This document shows positions 7,595 through 15,247 of a stretch of 64,000 bases of DNA, one piece after another. The translations under genes and the position numbers were made by a program. How positions within the stretch are numbered: position 1 is the first letter of the stretch; the number at the start of each line of letters is the position of its first letter. The notes under the pieces were generated by a model. The model was not told the DNA's origin. It did no database searches and worked only from the letters and a program-made list of their open reading frames with translations. The DNA is from Frigoribacterium sp. PhB116. GTDB lineage: Bacteria; Actinomycetota; Actinomycetes; Actinomycetales; Microbacteriaceae. The stretch spans positions 124,001 to 188,000 of the forward strand of contig NZ_SOBE01000002.1 in assembly GCF_004364285.1 (NCBI RefSeq), written 5' to 3'.

Positions 7595-8100
7595 TGGCCC
7601 GTGCCTTCTCCCTCCTCGGCCTCCTGCGGCTGCGCCACGCGCAGCAGGACCAGGCCGCCGGGCACCTCGCCGAGGCGAACGACCGGCTGCGCGACGCCGC
7701 CGACCGTCGCCTCGCCGCCAAGCGCACCCTCGACGACGGGCCCGCGCAGGTCACGGACGCGGCCATGCTCAGCGCGATCGCCGCCTCCCGCGCGTCGAGC
7801 CGGGCGATGCTCGCCGAGCTCGACGCGGTCGCGGCACGCCGCCGCGCCGAGGCGGACGAGGCGCAGACGGCGTTCGGGGCGGCGCGCCGGGCCGCGATCG
7901 GCCTCGAGAAGCTCGAGGCCGCGCACGCCGTCGAGGCCGCCGCCGAGGACCTCCGCACCGAGCAGGCCGCCCTCGACGAGATCGCCGGCCAGTCGTGGCG
8001 GGTGCGCCAGGCCGAGGCCGCCGCCTCCTCGACTGCTGCTGCTGCTGCCCGGCCCGCCGGCACCCCGACCCAGACACCGACGCCAGGAGGCGCACAGTGA
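7594..8100 (+). CDS. fliJ: Flagellar export protein FliJ
   Basis: Predicted coiled-coil stalk of the FliH-FliI-FliJ export ATPase, 168 aa. FliJ is poorly conserved, so the call rests on position directly after fliI, length and the almost wholly helical Ala/Arg/Glu-rich sequence (LRLRHAQQDQAAGHLAEAND; EKLEAAHAVEAAAEDLRTEQ). The ATG at 7594 overlaps the fliI stop. The last 30 residues are a Ala/Thr/Pro tail. Its 3' end overlaps the next gene by four bases, and the AGGAGG at 8085-8090 inside it serves as that gene's ribosome-binding site. Confidence 0.82.
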   Translation: MARAFSLLGLLRLRHAQQDQAAGHLAEANDRLRDAADRRLAAKRTLDDGPAQVTDAAMLSAIAASRASSRAMLAELDAVAARRRAEADEAQTAFGAARRAAIGLEKLEAAHAVEAAAEDLRTEQAALDEIAGQSWRVRQAEAAASSTAAAAARPAGTPTQTPTPGGAQ

Positions 8101-8912
8101 GCCCCGTGAGCGAGGTCCTGTCCCGGATCGACGACATCAGGACGCAGATCGACCAGCTGCGGAACGGACGCACGCCGTCCGTGCTCGGCACGGCAGCCGC
8201 GGCGTCCGCCGGGTCGGGCAGCTCCGCGACCTCGGCCAGCGCGTTCGCCGACGCGCTCGCCGGCACGAGCGGCGCCGGTGCGACCGGTGCGGCAGGTGCT
8301 GCGGGCGGCCTCGCGACGACCCCCTCGGTGGCGGCCGTCAAGGGCTCCGTCGCGACCGGCAGCGGCGCGACCGGCGCCGACGTGGTCAGCGGCGCGAAGA
8401 AGTACCTCGGCGTGCCCTACGTGTTCGGCGGCGAGAGCGCGAGCGGGATGGACTGCTCCGGCCTCGTGCAGACCGTGTTCAAGGAACTAGGCGTCTCGAT
8501 GCCGCGCGTCGTGCCCGACCAGGCCCGGATGGGCGCCGAGGTGCCGTCGCTGGCCGAGGCGAAGCCGGGCGACCTGCTCGTCGCCAAGGGCGAGGGCCAC
8601 ATCGTGATCTACCTCGGCGACGGCAAGGTGCTGCACGCGCCCCGTCCCGGCAAGGACGTCCAGATCGTCGACAACTGGTACAAGGACTCCGACCTGTCGA
8701 CCATCCGCCGCATCGTGCCCGCGACGGGGACCGCTCCCGCGTCCGCCGCTGCGGGCGCTTCGGCTGCAGGCGCCTCGGCGACCTCGGCGACCTCGCTGGC
8801 CTCGCTCGCGTCGTCGCTCGGCGTGACCGGCGCCGGTGCGGCGGGCGGCTCCGGCTCGACCGACCTGATGACCGCCGCGCTCCAGCGCCTGATGAGCGAA
8901 GGGGCCGCCTGA
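8097..8912 (+). CDS. NlpC/P60 peptidoglycan hydrolase in the flagellar operon
   Basis: Predicted cell-wall endopeptidase of 271 aa. The first 95 residues are a short helix and Gly/Ala/Ser linker with no obvious signal peptide. The NlpC/P60 domain spans about 96-205: catalytic Cys120 in MDCSGLV, His168 in EGHIVIYLG, and third polar residue His180 in KVLHAP. A Ala/Ser-rich tail ends in LMTAALQRLMSEG. GTG at 8097 follows AGGAGG by six bases. Placed between fliJ and fliK and probably exported by the flagellar route, it may clear peptidoglycan for the rod, the job FlgJ does in proteobacteria; that role is inferred. Confidence 0.9.
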   Translation: MSPVSEVLSRIDDIRTQIDQLRNGRTPSVLGTAAAASAGSGSSATSASAFADALAGTSGAGATGAAGAAGGLATTPSVAAVKGSVATGSGATGADVVSGAKKYLGVPYVFGGESASGMDCSGLVQTVFKELGVSMPRVVPDQARMGAEVPSLAEAKPGDLLVAKGEGHIVIYLGDGKVLHAPRPGKDVQIVDNWYKDSDLSTIRRIVPATGTAPASAAAGASAAGASATSATSLASLASSLGVTGAGAAGGSGSTDLMTAALQRLMSEGAA

Positions 8913-10768
8913 TGAGCGTCCTGCGCACCCTGCCCTTCGTCGTCCCCGGCCCTGCCGACCGGGCCGACGCCTCCTCCGGTCCCGACCGCCCGGCGGGCGG
9001 CCGCTCGTCGGCCGGTCGTCCCGCGGCCGGGCGTTCCGCCGCGGGCTTCGGCGAGGCGATGTCGTCGGCTGCGCCACGCGATCCGGCGCAGGCGCACGCT
9101 CCGGGCCCGCGACGACCGTCGTCGCCCGCTCCGACATCCGCGCCTCACGCGGCAGCCGCCGGGCGCGCGCCCGCGGCCGCTGCGGGCCCGGCCACTGCGG
9201 CTGGGTCTGGGTCTGCGTCTGCGTCCGCGGCAGGTCCGGTCAAGGCCGGGGAGTCGGTCGAGGACGGAACCGTGGATCGCGTCGGCGATCGCCCCCAGGC
9301 GGGATCGTCCTCACCGGGAGCGACCTCCCTCCAGGCGGCCCTGGCCGCCGCGGGCCTCGGCTCCTCGTCGTCTCCGGCGGCCGTCTCTCCTGAGGCTGAT
9401 CCGTCCCGTGACGGATCAGCGACCCTCCCGCTCTCCCCGACCGTCGGCCAGGCCGTCGGCCAGGCGATCGGCCCGGCCTCGTCCCCGGCCCCGGTCGTGA
9501 CGCCTGATCCGTCTCGTGACGGATCAGCCCTCGACCCGGCCGGCCTGAGCAGCGATCCGTCTCGTGACGGATCGGCTGCCTCGGCCACGGGCGCCGCGAC
9601 GCCGGGACAGCTCCCGCAGGAGGCCCTCGCGCCGACCGTGTCGGTCGCCGATCCGTCCCGTGACGGAACAGCCCTGAGCCCGGGCCTCCCCCCGACAGCG
9701 CCCGCCCCGAGCGCGGACGGCGGCGACGTGCCCGAGGGCCTCGTCGCCGCTGCGACCTCGGCTGCGACCTCGGCCTCGGCCGCTGCCTCTGCTACGACCG
9801 CGACCGCCGCGATCAGCTCCACCGGCGCCGCGGTCGCCGGCTGGCGGCAGGCGGCAGCCTCGGGCACGTCGCCCGCGACACCCGGCCCCGTCACGGCCTC
9901 GTCGCCGTCGGCGGGGGAGAAGGTCCCGACGGCCGCCGCGCCCTCGACCACCGTCCCGTCGGCATTCGTGCGCGCCACCTCGGCGGCCGCGGCTGGTTCG
10001 ACGTCCGTCCCGGTCCCCGGCTCGGCCGCCGGACTCTCGGCGACCGCCGCCGACCGTGCGCGTGTCGCCGACGCAGGCGTCGCGACCACCACGACGACCA
10101 GCACGACGACCAGCACCTCCGCCTCCGCCGTGCCCGTCGCCCCGCCGATGGTCGCGGTGCCCGGCGCGCCCGCTCCGGCAGCCGCAGCGGGCTCGACCGC
10201 CGCCGCCGCGCCTCCTGCGGCCCCGGCGCCCCTCGGGCAGCAGCTCGCGCGTCCCCTCTTCTCGCTCGCGGCCGCCAATGCCGGGACGCACGTCGTCACC
10301 GTCACCGTGAGCCCCGAGGCCCTGGGCCCGGTCACCGTCCGGGCGCACGTCGGGGCGCACGGCATGCACGTCGAGATGTTCGCCCCGACCGACGCCGGGC
10401 GGGAGGCGGTGCGGGCGATCCTGCCCGACCTCCGCCGCGACCTCGGGGGAGCGGGGCTCCAGGCGAGCGTCGACCTCTCGAACCAGAACCAGCCGTCCGA
10501 CGACCGTGCCGACCAGCAGCGGCTGCTCGACCAGCGGGCGGCGCAGCAGTCGGCCCAGGAGGCGCGCGACGGTTCCGCCCAGTCCGGCACCGGACAGCGA
10601 GGAGCCGGCCAGCCCGCCGGGCGCGACCCCGACGGCAGGCTCGGTCGGGACGACCCCGACCCCGACGGCCTGCGGGCCGGCGCCCTCGCGGCCGCGGCCG
10701 CGGCCGGTGCGGGCAGGCTGCGCGGCACCTCCTCGTCGCAGACCGTCTCGATCGACGTGCTGGCCTAG
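8912..10768 (+). CDS. fliK: Flagellar hook-length control protein FliK
   Basis: Secreted molecular ruler and substrate-specificity switch, 618 aa, long for the family. The ATG at 8912 overlaps the upstream stop (TGATGA). The C-terminal Flg_hook domain is recognisable: GTHVVTVTVSPEALGPVTVR, then MHVEMFAPTDAGREAVRAILPDL and LRRDLGGAGL. The N-terminal 450 residues are Ala/Pro/Ser/Thr-rich and contain four near-identical DPSRDG(S/T)A peptides encoded by palindromic DNA repeats. Extra residues in the linker could lengthen the ruler. The C-terminal tail is rich in Gln, Asp and Gly. The next gene, flgD, encodes the hook cap. Confidence 0.88.
   Translation: MSVLRTLPFVVPGPADRADASSGPDRPAGGRSSAGRPAAGRSAAGFGEAMSSAAPRDPAQAHAPGPRRPSSPAPTSAPHAAAAGRAPAAAAGPATAAGSGSASASAAGPVKAGESVEDGTVDRVGDRPQAGSSSPGATSLQAALAAAGLGSSSSPAAVSPEADPSRDGSATLPLSPTVGQAVGQAIGPASSPAPVVTPDPSRDGSALDPAGLSSDPSRDGSAASATGAATPGQLPQEALAPTVSVADPSRDGTALSPGLPPTAPAPSADGGDVPEGLVAAATSAATSASAAASATTATAAISSTGAAVAGWRQAAASGTSPATPGPVTASSPSAGEKVPTAAAPSTTVPSAFVRATSAAAAGSTSVPVPGSAAGLSATAADRARVADAGVATTTTTSTTTSTSASAVPVAPPMVAVPGAPAPAAAAGSTAAAAPPAAPAPLGQQLARPLFSLAAANAGTHVVTVTVSPEALGPVTVRAHVGAHGMHVEMFAPTDAGREAVRAILPDLRRDLGGAGLQASVDLSNQNQPSDDRADQQRLLDQRAAQQSAQEARDGSAQSGTGQRGAGQPAGRDPDGRLGRDDPDPDGLRAGALAAAAAAGAGRLRGTSSSQTVSIDVLA
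9396..9419. repeat. In-frame palindromic repeat in fliK, copy 1
   Basis: Ten-base arms CTGATCCGTC and GACGGATCAG flank CCGT. Read in frame, the core gives ADPSRDGSA. It belongs to a set of four whose 20-base core is GATCCGTCYCGTGACGGATC. Confidence 0.85.
9504..9527. repeat. In-frame palindromic repeat in fliK, copy 2
   Basis: Same ten-base arms as copy 1, with loop TCGT instead of CCGT; in frame it gives PDPSRDGSA. It lies 108 bases from copy 1, a multiple of three. Confidence 0.85.
9553..9574. repeat. In-frame palindromic repeat in fliK, copy 3
   Basis: The arms are nine bases here (CGATCCGTC/GACGGATCG) with loop TCGT; in frame it gives SDPSRDGSA. The change just outside the core is compensated on both arms, so pairing is kept. 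Confidence 0.85.
9650..9669. repeat. In-frame palindromic repeat in fliK, copy 4
   Basis: GATCCGTCCCGTGACGGAAC: one base of the right arm has changed (T to A), breaking one pair and giving DPSRDGTA. It is the most diverged copy. Confidence 0.8.
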
Positions 10769-10878
10769 CGCCCGCACCGCGCACCACGGCCCGCACAGCC
10801 GACCACGGCCCGCACCGCCGCACAGCACGACCCTCCACAGCTCGCCCCCGTTCCGCCCTCCACAGGAAGACACAGCAG

Positions 10879-11319
10879 ATGCCCTCGATCGACCAGATCT
10901 CCGGAACCGTCGACCCGACCGTCATGGCCGCCGCCCAGCAGTCGTCCTCGGCGCGCACGACGAAGACCGCCATGGACGGCGAGATGTTCATGAACCTGCT
11001 GGTCACGCAGCTGAAGAACCAGGACCCGTCGTCGCCGATGGACACCAACGCGATGATGGCGCAGACCACGCAGCTCGCGATGATGGAGCAGATCACCAAC
11101 CAGACGACCACCGCGAACGAGGGCTTCTCGCTGCAGATGCGCACCTCGGCGTCCGCCCTGGTCGGCCGCGAGGTCAGCTACACGGGCCCCGACGGCAAGG
11201 CCGTCACCGGCACCGCGACCAGCGTCTCGTTCGCCGAGTCCGTGCCCAAGGTCACCGTCGGTGGGAAGGAGGTCGCGTTGGATCTCATCTCCGGCATCAC
11301 CGCGACGCCGAAGGCCTAG
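10879..11319 (+). CDS. flgD: Flagellar hook-assembly scaffold FlgD
   Basis: Hook-capping protein needed for polymerisation of FlgE, 146 aa. The N-terminal FlgD motif is clear: EMFMNLLVTQLKNQDPSSPM (about residues 35-54), followed by MMAQTTQLAMMEQITN. The C-terminal part (LVGREVSYTGPDGKAVTGT) is a short version of the FlgD Tudor-like region, so this is a compact FlgD. The ATG is preceded by AGGAAG. A 110-base Cys/Gly-repeat-rich gap (two copies of CCACGGCCCGCAC) separates it from fliK, the first real gap since fliH. Confidence 0.93.
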   Translation: MPSIDQISGTVDPTVMAAAQQSSSARTTKTAMDGEMFMNLLVTQLKNQDPSSPMDTNAMMAQTTQLAMMEQITNQTTTANEGFSLQMRTSASALVGREVSYTGPDGKAVTGTATSVSFAESVPKVTVGGKEVALDLISGITATPKA

Positions 11320-11474
11320 CGCCTCGTTCCCTCGCGGCCCCGCCGCCCTCGCGGCCCAGCCGCACGGCACGGCCGCACAGCACCCCCGCTCTTCAGCACC
11401 GCTCCGGACGCAGGACGCGACCGGTCTCTCCGCGCAGGACGCGCCTCCTCAGCTCCGTCCGAAAGGCAGCTCCC

Positions 11475-12647
11475 ATGCTCCGCTCCCTCTACTCCGGCAT
11501 CTCCGGCCTCCGGTCGCACCAGACCATGCTCGACGTCACCGGCAACAACATCGCCAACGTCAACACCGCCGGCTTCAAGTCGTCGACCACGCAGTTCCAG
11601 GACACCCTGTCGCAGATGACCCAGGGCGCCGGAGGCCCGCAGACCGGCATCGGCGGCACGAACCCCGCGCAGGTCGGCCTCGGCGTGCAGGTCGCCGGCA
11701 TCTCGACGAACTTCGCGCAGGGCTCGGCCCAGGCGACCGGCAAGGCGACCGACCTGATGATCTCGGGCGACGGCTTCTTCGTCACGCGTCTCGGCAACGA
11801 CACCGTCTACACGCGTGCCGGCGCCTTCGACTTCGACGCGGACGGTCGTCTCGTCTCGGCCGACGGCAAGATCGTGCAGGGCTACTCGGCCACGAACGGC
11901 GTCGTGAACGACGGAGGCGCGGTGGGCGACATCATGCTGCCCCTGAACGGCGCGGCTCCGGCCACCGCCACGACCGGCGCGAACGTCGCCGGCAACCTGC
12001 CGTCCGAGACCGCGGTCGGCGAGACCCTGACGCGCGACTCGAAGGTCTACGACGCGTTCGGCAACGAGCGCACCCTGACCCTCTCGTTCAAGCGCACCGA
12101 CATCGGCTGGGACGTCACCGGCGTCGACGGCACCGGCACGCCGAGCACGACGCAGCTCAGCTTCACCGACGGCGTGCAGAACGGCGCCGCGTCGCTGACC
12201 GTCGGGAACATCGCCGTCGACCTCTCGAAGATCACCGGCTTCGCGGCCCTGAACACGGTCGCGGTCACCGACCAGAACGGTCGCGAGGCCGGCACGCTGA
12301 AGGGCTTCAGCCTCTCGAAGGACGGCACGCTCGTCGGGCAGTTCAGCAACGGCGAGTCGCTCGCCGTCGGCCGCATCGCGCTGGCGACCTTCGCCAACCC
12401 GGGCGGCCTCGAGAAGTCCGGCTCGTCGGGCTACCGCGCCACGGCGAACTCGGGCAACGCGGCGCTCGGCGTCCCCGGCTCGCCCGGAGTCGGCTCGCTC
12501 TCGAGCGGCACGCTCGAGATGAGCAACGTCGATCTCTCGCAGGAGTTCACGAACCTGATCGTCGCCCAGCGCGGCTTCCAGGCGAACGCCCGCATCATCA
12601 CCACCTCGGACGAGGTGCTCCAGGAGCTCACGAACCTGAAGCGCTAG
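11475..12647 (+). CDS. flgE: Flagellar hook protein FlgE
   Basis: Hook subunit, 390 aa. The N-terminus is classical: MLRSLYSGISGLRSHQ, then TGNNIANVNTAGFKSS. DGFFVTR and YTRAGAFDFDADGRLVSADG mark the conserved inner domain, and the C-terminus has SNVDLSQEFTNLIVAQRGFQ and IITTSDEVLQELTNLKR. I chose the ATG at 11475 because the family N-terminus starts exactly there; the open frame extends far upstream in shadow sequence. It is separated from flgD by 155 bases and followed at once by a strong hairpin, so this is the end of the first flagellar unit. Confidence 0.96.
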   Translation: MLRSLYSGISGLRSHQTMLDVTGNNIANVNTAGFKSSTTQFQDTLSQMTQGAGGPQTGIGGTNPAQVGLGVQVAGISTNFAQGSAQATGKATDLMISGDGFFVTRLGNDTVYTRAGAFDFDADGRLVSADGKIVQGYSATNGVVNDGGAVGDIMLPLNGAAPATATTGANVAGNLPSETAVGETLTRDSKVYDAFGNERTLTLSFKRTDIGWDVTGVDGTGTPSTTQLSFTDGVQNGAASLTVGNIAVDLSKITGFAALNTVAVTDQNGREAGTLKGFSLSKDGTLVGQFSNGESLAVGRIALATFANPGGLEKSGSSGYRATANSGNAALGVPGSPGVGSLSSGTLEMSNVDLSQEFTNLIVAQRGFQANARIITTSDEVLQELTNLKR

Positions 12648-12655
12648 CCGCAGCG

Positions 12656-12705
12656 GCGCAGGAGGCGCGGGCCCGGTCCTCGAGACCGGCCCGCGCCTCC
12701 TGCGC
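12656..12705. terminator. Hairpin terminator after flgE
   Basis: A 22-bp stem (one bulged C at 12672) with a five-base loop begins nine bases after the flgE stop. The arms contain AGGAGGCGCGG (12660-12670) and its complement (12691-12701). There is no U-tract, as is common for actinobacterial terminators. Confidence 0.8.
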
Positions 12706-12741
12706 TCTGCCTGCTCTCGCCGGCCCCTGCGCTCTCGCCTT

Positions 12742-12801
12742 GCACCCCGGAGTGGACCATGCACCCCGTCGTTCCGGGGTGCATCGTCCACTTCGGGGTG
12801 C
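12742..12801. repeat. Long intergenic palindrome (26-bp arms)
   Basis: Arms 12742-12767 and 12776-12801 are complementary at 24 of 26 positions, with an eight-base loop. Each arm both begins and ends with a GCACCCC-like word, giving an internally repetitive hairpin. It lies 37 bases after the flgE terminator, so a second terminator is not an obvious need. Confidence 0.7.
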
Positions 12802-12875
12802 GGCAGCCCCGCCCTGCGCGCGGGCACCTCGCCGCGGCACGCACGCACCCCTCCCTGCGCAGTGGCCACCTGAAG

Positions 12876-12982
12876 CCGGCGGGTTCCTGTCTCCCTCGGC
12901 GGGCGGGCGCGGACCCGCCGCCGGCGACAGGAACCCGCCGCACCCCACGTGAACCCGCCGTCGGCGACAGGAACCCGCCGGC
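12876..12982. repeat. Repeats of GGCGACAGGAACCCGCCG
   Basis: GGCGACAGGAACCCGCCG occurs at 12923-12940 and 12963-12980. The inverted form GCCGGCGGGTTCCTGTC is at 12876-12892, so long stems can form between the first and either later copy. A third partial word, GAACCCGCCG, is at 12951-12960. No gene covers this stretch; the 415 bases from 12648 to 13062 otherwise hold only the hairpins listed here and a start-proximal -10 box. Confidence 0.65.
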
Positions 12983-13050
12983 TCAGCACCCAGCGCCGCA
13001 CAGAGCAGAGGCGCGGGGTACGGCCGCCTGCCCTCCCAGCGCCCCCCGGG

Positions 13051-13056
13051 TAGACA
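13051..13056 (+). promoter_or_regulatory. -10 box for a leaderless transcript
   Basis: TAGACA lies exactly six bases before the ATG at 13063, with no ribosome-binding site between. The same spacing is seen before csrA and several other genes here, which suggests transcription starting at the start codon. Confidence 0.45.
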
Positions 13057-13062
13057 AGATCG

Positions 13063-14325
13063 ATGACGACGGGGACGGAGGCGCGGCGCAGCACGCAGCC
13101 GGAGCCGCCCGCCCCCGGCACCGGCGCTCTCGCCCTGCCCCGCCCCGGGCTCGCGACGACGCTCGTCTTGCTCGGCGTCTACGCCGCCTCGCGTCTCGTC
13201 ACGACGCTGTTCCTCGCCGTGGTGCACGCCCTCACGGCGACCGCGACCTGGGCGCAGCACGACGGCGGTCCGGGCTTCACCGGCTACCTCTCGTCGTGGG
13301 ATGCCGCCTTCTACCGCGAGATCTCCGAGCAGGGATACCCGGTGGAGCTGCCGCGGGACGACGAGGGCCGGGTCGCCAAGAACGCGTGGGCGTTCATGCC
13401 GCTGTTCCCGGCTCTGGTGCGGGTCGTGCGGCCGGTGGTCGGCGGCGACTGGCTGATCGCGGCGATCGTCGTGGCGGTGCTGGCGGGGGCCGGGGCGACG
13501 CTGGTGCTCCACCGGCTGATGCTGACGCGGTTCGGGGCCCGCGCCTCCTTCTGGGGTGCGGTCTCCTTCTGCGTCGCGCCGATGTCGTTCGTGTTGCAGG
13601 TGCCCTACGCGGAGTCGCTGTTCCTGCTGCTTATGTTCGGCGCGCTGCTCGCGATGACCGCCCGGCGCTGGGCCTGGTTCACGGTGCTCGGCGTGCTCGC
13701 CTCGGTCGCGCACCCCGGCGCGCTCGCGCTCTCGGCCGCGCTCGGCCTGACCTGGCTGGTGCGGCTGGTCCGTGACCGCCGCGCTCGCCGCGGCGGCGTC
13801 GAGAACGAGCGCCTCGACGACTCGACGCCCCTCGCCGAGCACGTCCGCATCTGGGCGGCCGGCCTGGTCGTCACCGCGGCGGGCTTCGCGTGGCCGGTCG
13901 TCGTGGCCGTGGTCACGGGCGAGCGCGACGGCTACTTCGCGACGGAGTCGTCGTGGTGGCGTGACTACATCGGCTCCGACGGCTTCGTCCCCTTCACGCC
14001 GTGGTTCCGCTTCGGCGAGGCGATGGCCGGCTGGCTCGGGGTGGTGGCCGTGGTGCTGCTGCTCGCGGTCGTGGTGCTCGGGCTGGTGCGCCGCTCGCAG
14101 CGTCTCGGCCTCGAGCTGCAGACCTATGCGATCGGGTACGTCGCCTACCTGGTCGCCGTGTTCCTGCCGCAGCAGTCGAGCTTCCGCATGCTGATGCCGC
14201 TCGCGCCGCTGCTGGGCGATCCGCAGCTGTCGGCCACGAGGAGGCGCGTGGTCGTCACGATCGTCGCCGGCCTCGCGCTCCAGGTCGTCGCGATCGTGCT
14301 GCTCTGGACGGCCTGGCCGCCGTGA
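13063..14325 (+). CDS. PIG-V-like membrane glycosyltransferase
   Basis: Polytopic membrane protein of 420 aa with about ten hydrophobic segments, resembling GT-C fold mannosyltransferases of the PIG-V type. The first extracytoplasmic loop carries the likely catalytic acid in YLSSWDAAFYREISEQGYP (around residues 76-94), followed by AWAFMPLFPALVR, as in that family. It would transfer a sugar from a polyprenyl-phosphate donor on the outer face of the membrane; substrate unknown. It is probably monocistronic. A CCGCGCCTCCT copy of the dispersed 11-mer lies inside the gene at 13539-13549. Confidence 0.8.
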   Translation: MTTGTEARRSTQPEPPAPGTGALALPRPGLATTLVLLGVYAASRLVTTLFLAVVHALTATATWAQHDGGPGFTGYLSSWDAAFYREISEQGYPVELPRDDEGRVAKNAWAFMPLFPALVRVVRPVVGGDWLIAAIVVAVLAGAGATLVLHRLMLTRFGARASFWGAVSFCVAPMSFVLQVPYAESLFLLLMFGALLAMTARRWAWFTVLGVLASVAHPGALALSAALGLTWLVRLVRDRRARRGGVENERLDDSTPLAEHVRIWAAGLVVTAAGFAWPVVVAVVTGERDGYFATESSWWRDYIGSDGFVPFTPWFRFGEAMAGWLGVVAVVLLLAVVVLGLVRRSQRLGLELQTYAIGYVAYLVAVFLPQQSSFRMLMPLAPLLGDPQLSATRRRVVVTIVAGLALQVVAIVLLWTAWPP

Positions 14326-14434
14326 GGCTCATCCGGGTGACGGAGGTGGTCCGGCCAGGCCGCCCGTAGTGTCGGCGCAACGCACTCGACGATCTCGGCG
14401 CGGGTGCCCGTCACGACCTGACAGGAGACCCGCG

Positions 14435-14770
14435 ATGACCCTCCTCACCCGCAGTGCCCGTGGCTTCGGCGTCGTCGCCCGCCGGCTGTTCAGTGCCCTC
14501 GTCGCCGTCGTCGGCGCCGTCGTCACAGGAGCGGCCGTCATGGTGGTGGTCCTGCTCGCAGCCGTGGCCGTCACCCTCATGACGGGCACGGCCGTCCACC
14601 TGCCCGGTGTCCTGCGGACCTGGCCCAGCACCGAGAACGGCGCGCCGGCGGTGCTCTTCGAGCCCGACGGCACCGGGGCTGCCGTGGCCGTCCTCGTCGT
14701 CGCCGCCGTCCTGGTCGCGGTCGGGCAGCTCTGGACCCGGCGGTCGCACGCCCGCACCCCCGCCGCCTGA
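14435..14770 (+). CDS. Small membrane protein, function unknown
   Basis: Protein of 111 aa that I do not recognise. A basic N-terminus (TRSARGFGVVARR) leads into a long hydrophobic stretch at about residues 20-49. A polar loop (VLRTWPSTENGAPAVLFEPDG) and a second hydrophobic helix at about 81-100 follow, with a basic C-terminal tail, so both ends are probably cytoplasmic. The ATG at 14435 has CAGGAGA nine bases upstream. It ends 18 bases before a bidirectional hairpin terminator shared with the convergent DUF4190 gene. Confidence 0.65.
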   Translation: MTLLTRSARGFGVVARRLFSALVAVVGAVVTGAAVMVVVLLAAVAVTLMTGTAVHLPGVLRTWPSTENGAPAVLFEPDGTGAAVAVLVVAAVLVAVGQLWTRRSHARTPAA

Positions 14771-14788
14771 CGACACCCGCAGACGCGA

Positions 14789-14827
14789 AGGAGGCGCGGT
14801 GCCCGTCGAACGGGCACCGCGCCTCCT
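14789..14827. terminator. Bidirectional terminator built from the 11-mer
   Basis: A perfect 18-bp stem with a three-base loop (CGA) lies between two convergent genes. The outer 11 bp of the arms are AGGAGGCGCGG (14789-14799) and CCGCGCCTCCT (14817-14827). Confidence 0.85.
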
Positions 14828-14846
14828 GCAGGAGATCCGGCTCGGA

Positions 14847-15125
14847 TCAGTAGGTCGTGCCGACCTGTGCCATCCCGGCCGAGAAGACCGAGATGCTCAC
14901 GATGACGCTGATGATCATGAAGACGATGCTGAGGATGACGCCGGCCAGCGCCAGGCCGCGACCGCGCTCGCCCGTCTTCTTGATCTGCGAGAGCGCGATG
15001 ATGCTGACGACGAGGCCGGCGAGGGCGAAGACGAACGCCAGGATGAACCCGACGATCGCGAGGACGTTGTAGCGGCCAGCCGTGCCGGGGGCCGTGGTGG
15101 CGGGGGTGTTCTGGTCGTAGGTCAT
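14847..15125 (-). CDS. DUF4190-domain membrane protein
   Basis: Protein of 92 aa with the DUF4190 pattern. A short polar Pro/Thr N-terminus is followed by NVLAIVGFILAFVFALAGLV, a short cytoplasmic-type loop ALSQIKKTGERGRGLALAGV, and a second transmembrane helix. Such proteins are frequent in actinobacterial membranes and have no established function. The ATG at 15125 is preceded by GAGGAG. It converges with the small membrane-protein gene at 14435, sharing the hairpin terminator. A small palindrome, CGACGATCGTCG (15155-15166), lies upstream and could be an operator. Confidence 0.85.
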   Translation of the reverse strand: MTYDQNTPATTAPGTAGRYNVLAIVGFILAFVFALAGLVVSIIALSQIKKTGERGRGLALAGVILSIVFMIISVIVSISVFSAGMAQVGTTY

Positions 15126-15247
15126 GGTCGTGACTCCTCTAGAGCGGGGTGGCCTCGACGATCGTCGGCCCGTCGCCCAAGCTAGAGACTTTCTCGATTC
15201 TGTGTCCGACCTGGGAGCGATTCACCCCCAGATCACCCCCGAAGTGG

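Noticed and set aside
12759-13775. Plus-strand open frame spanning the palindromes after flgE
   Set aside because: Runs through hairpins and repeats and into another frame of the PIG-V-like gene; Arg/Pro-rich with no coding signature.
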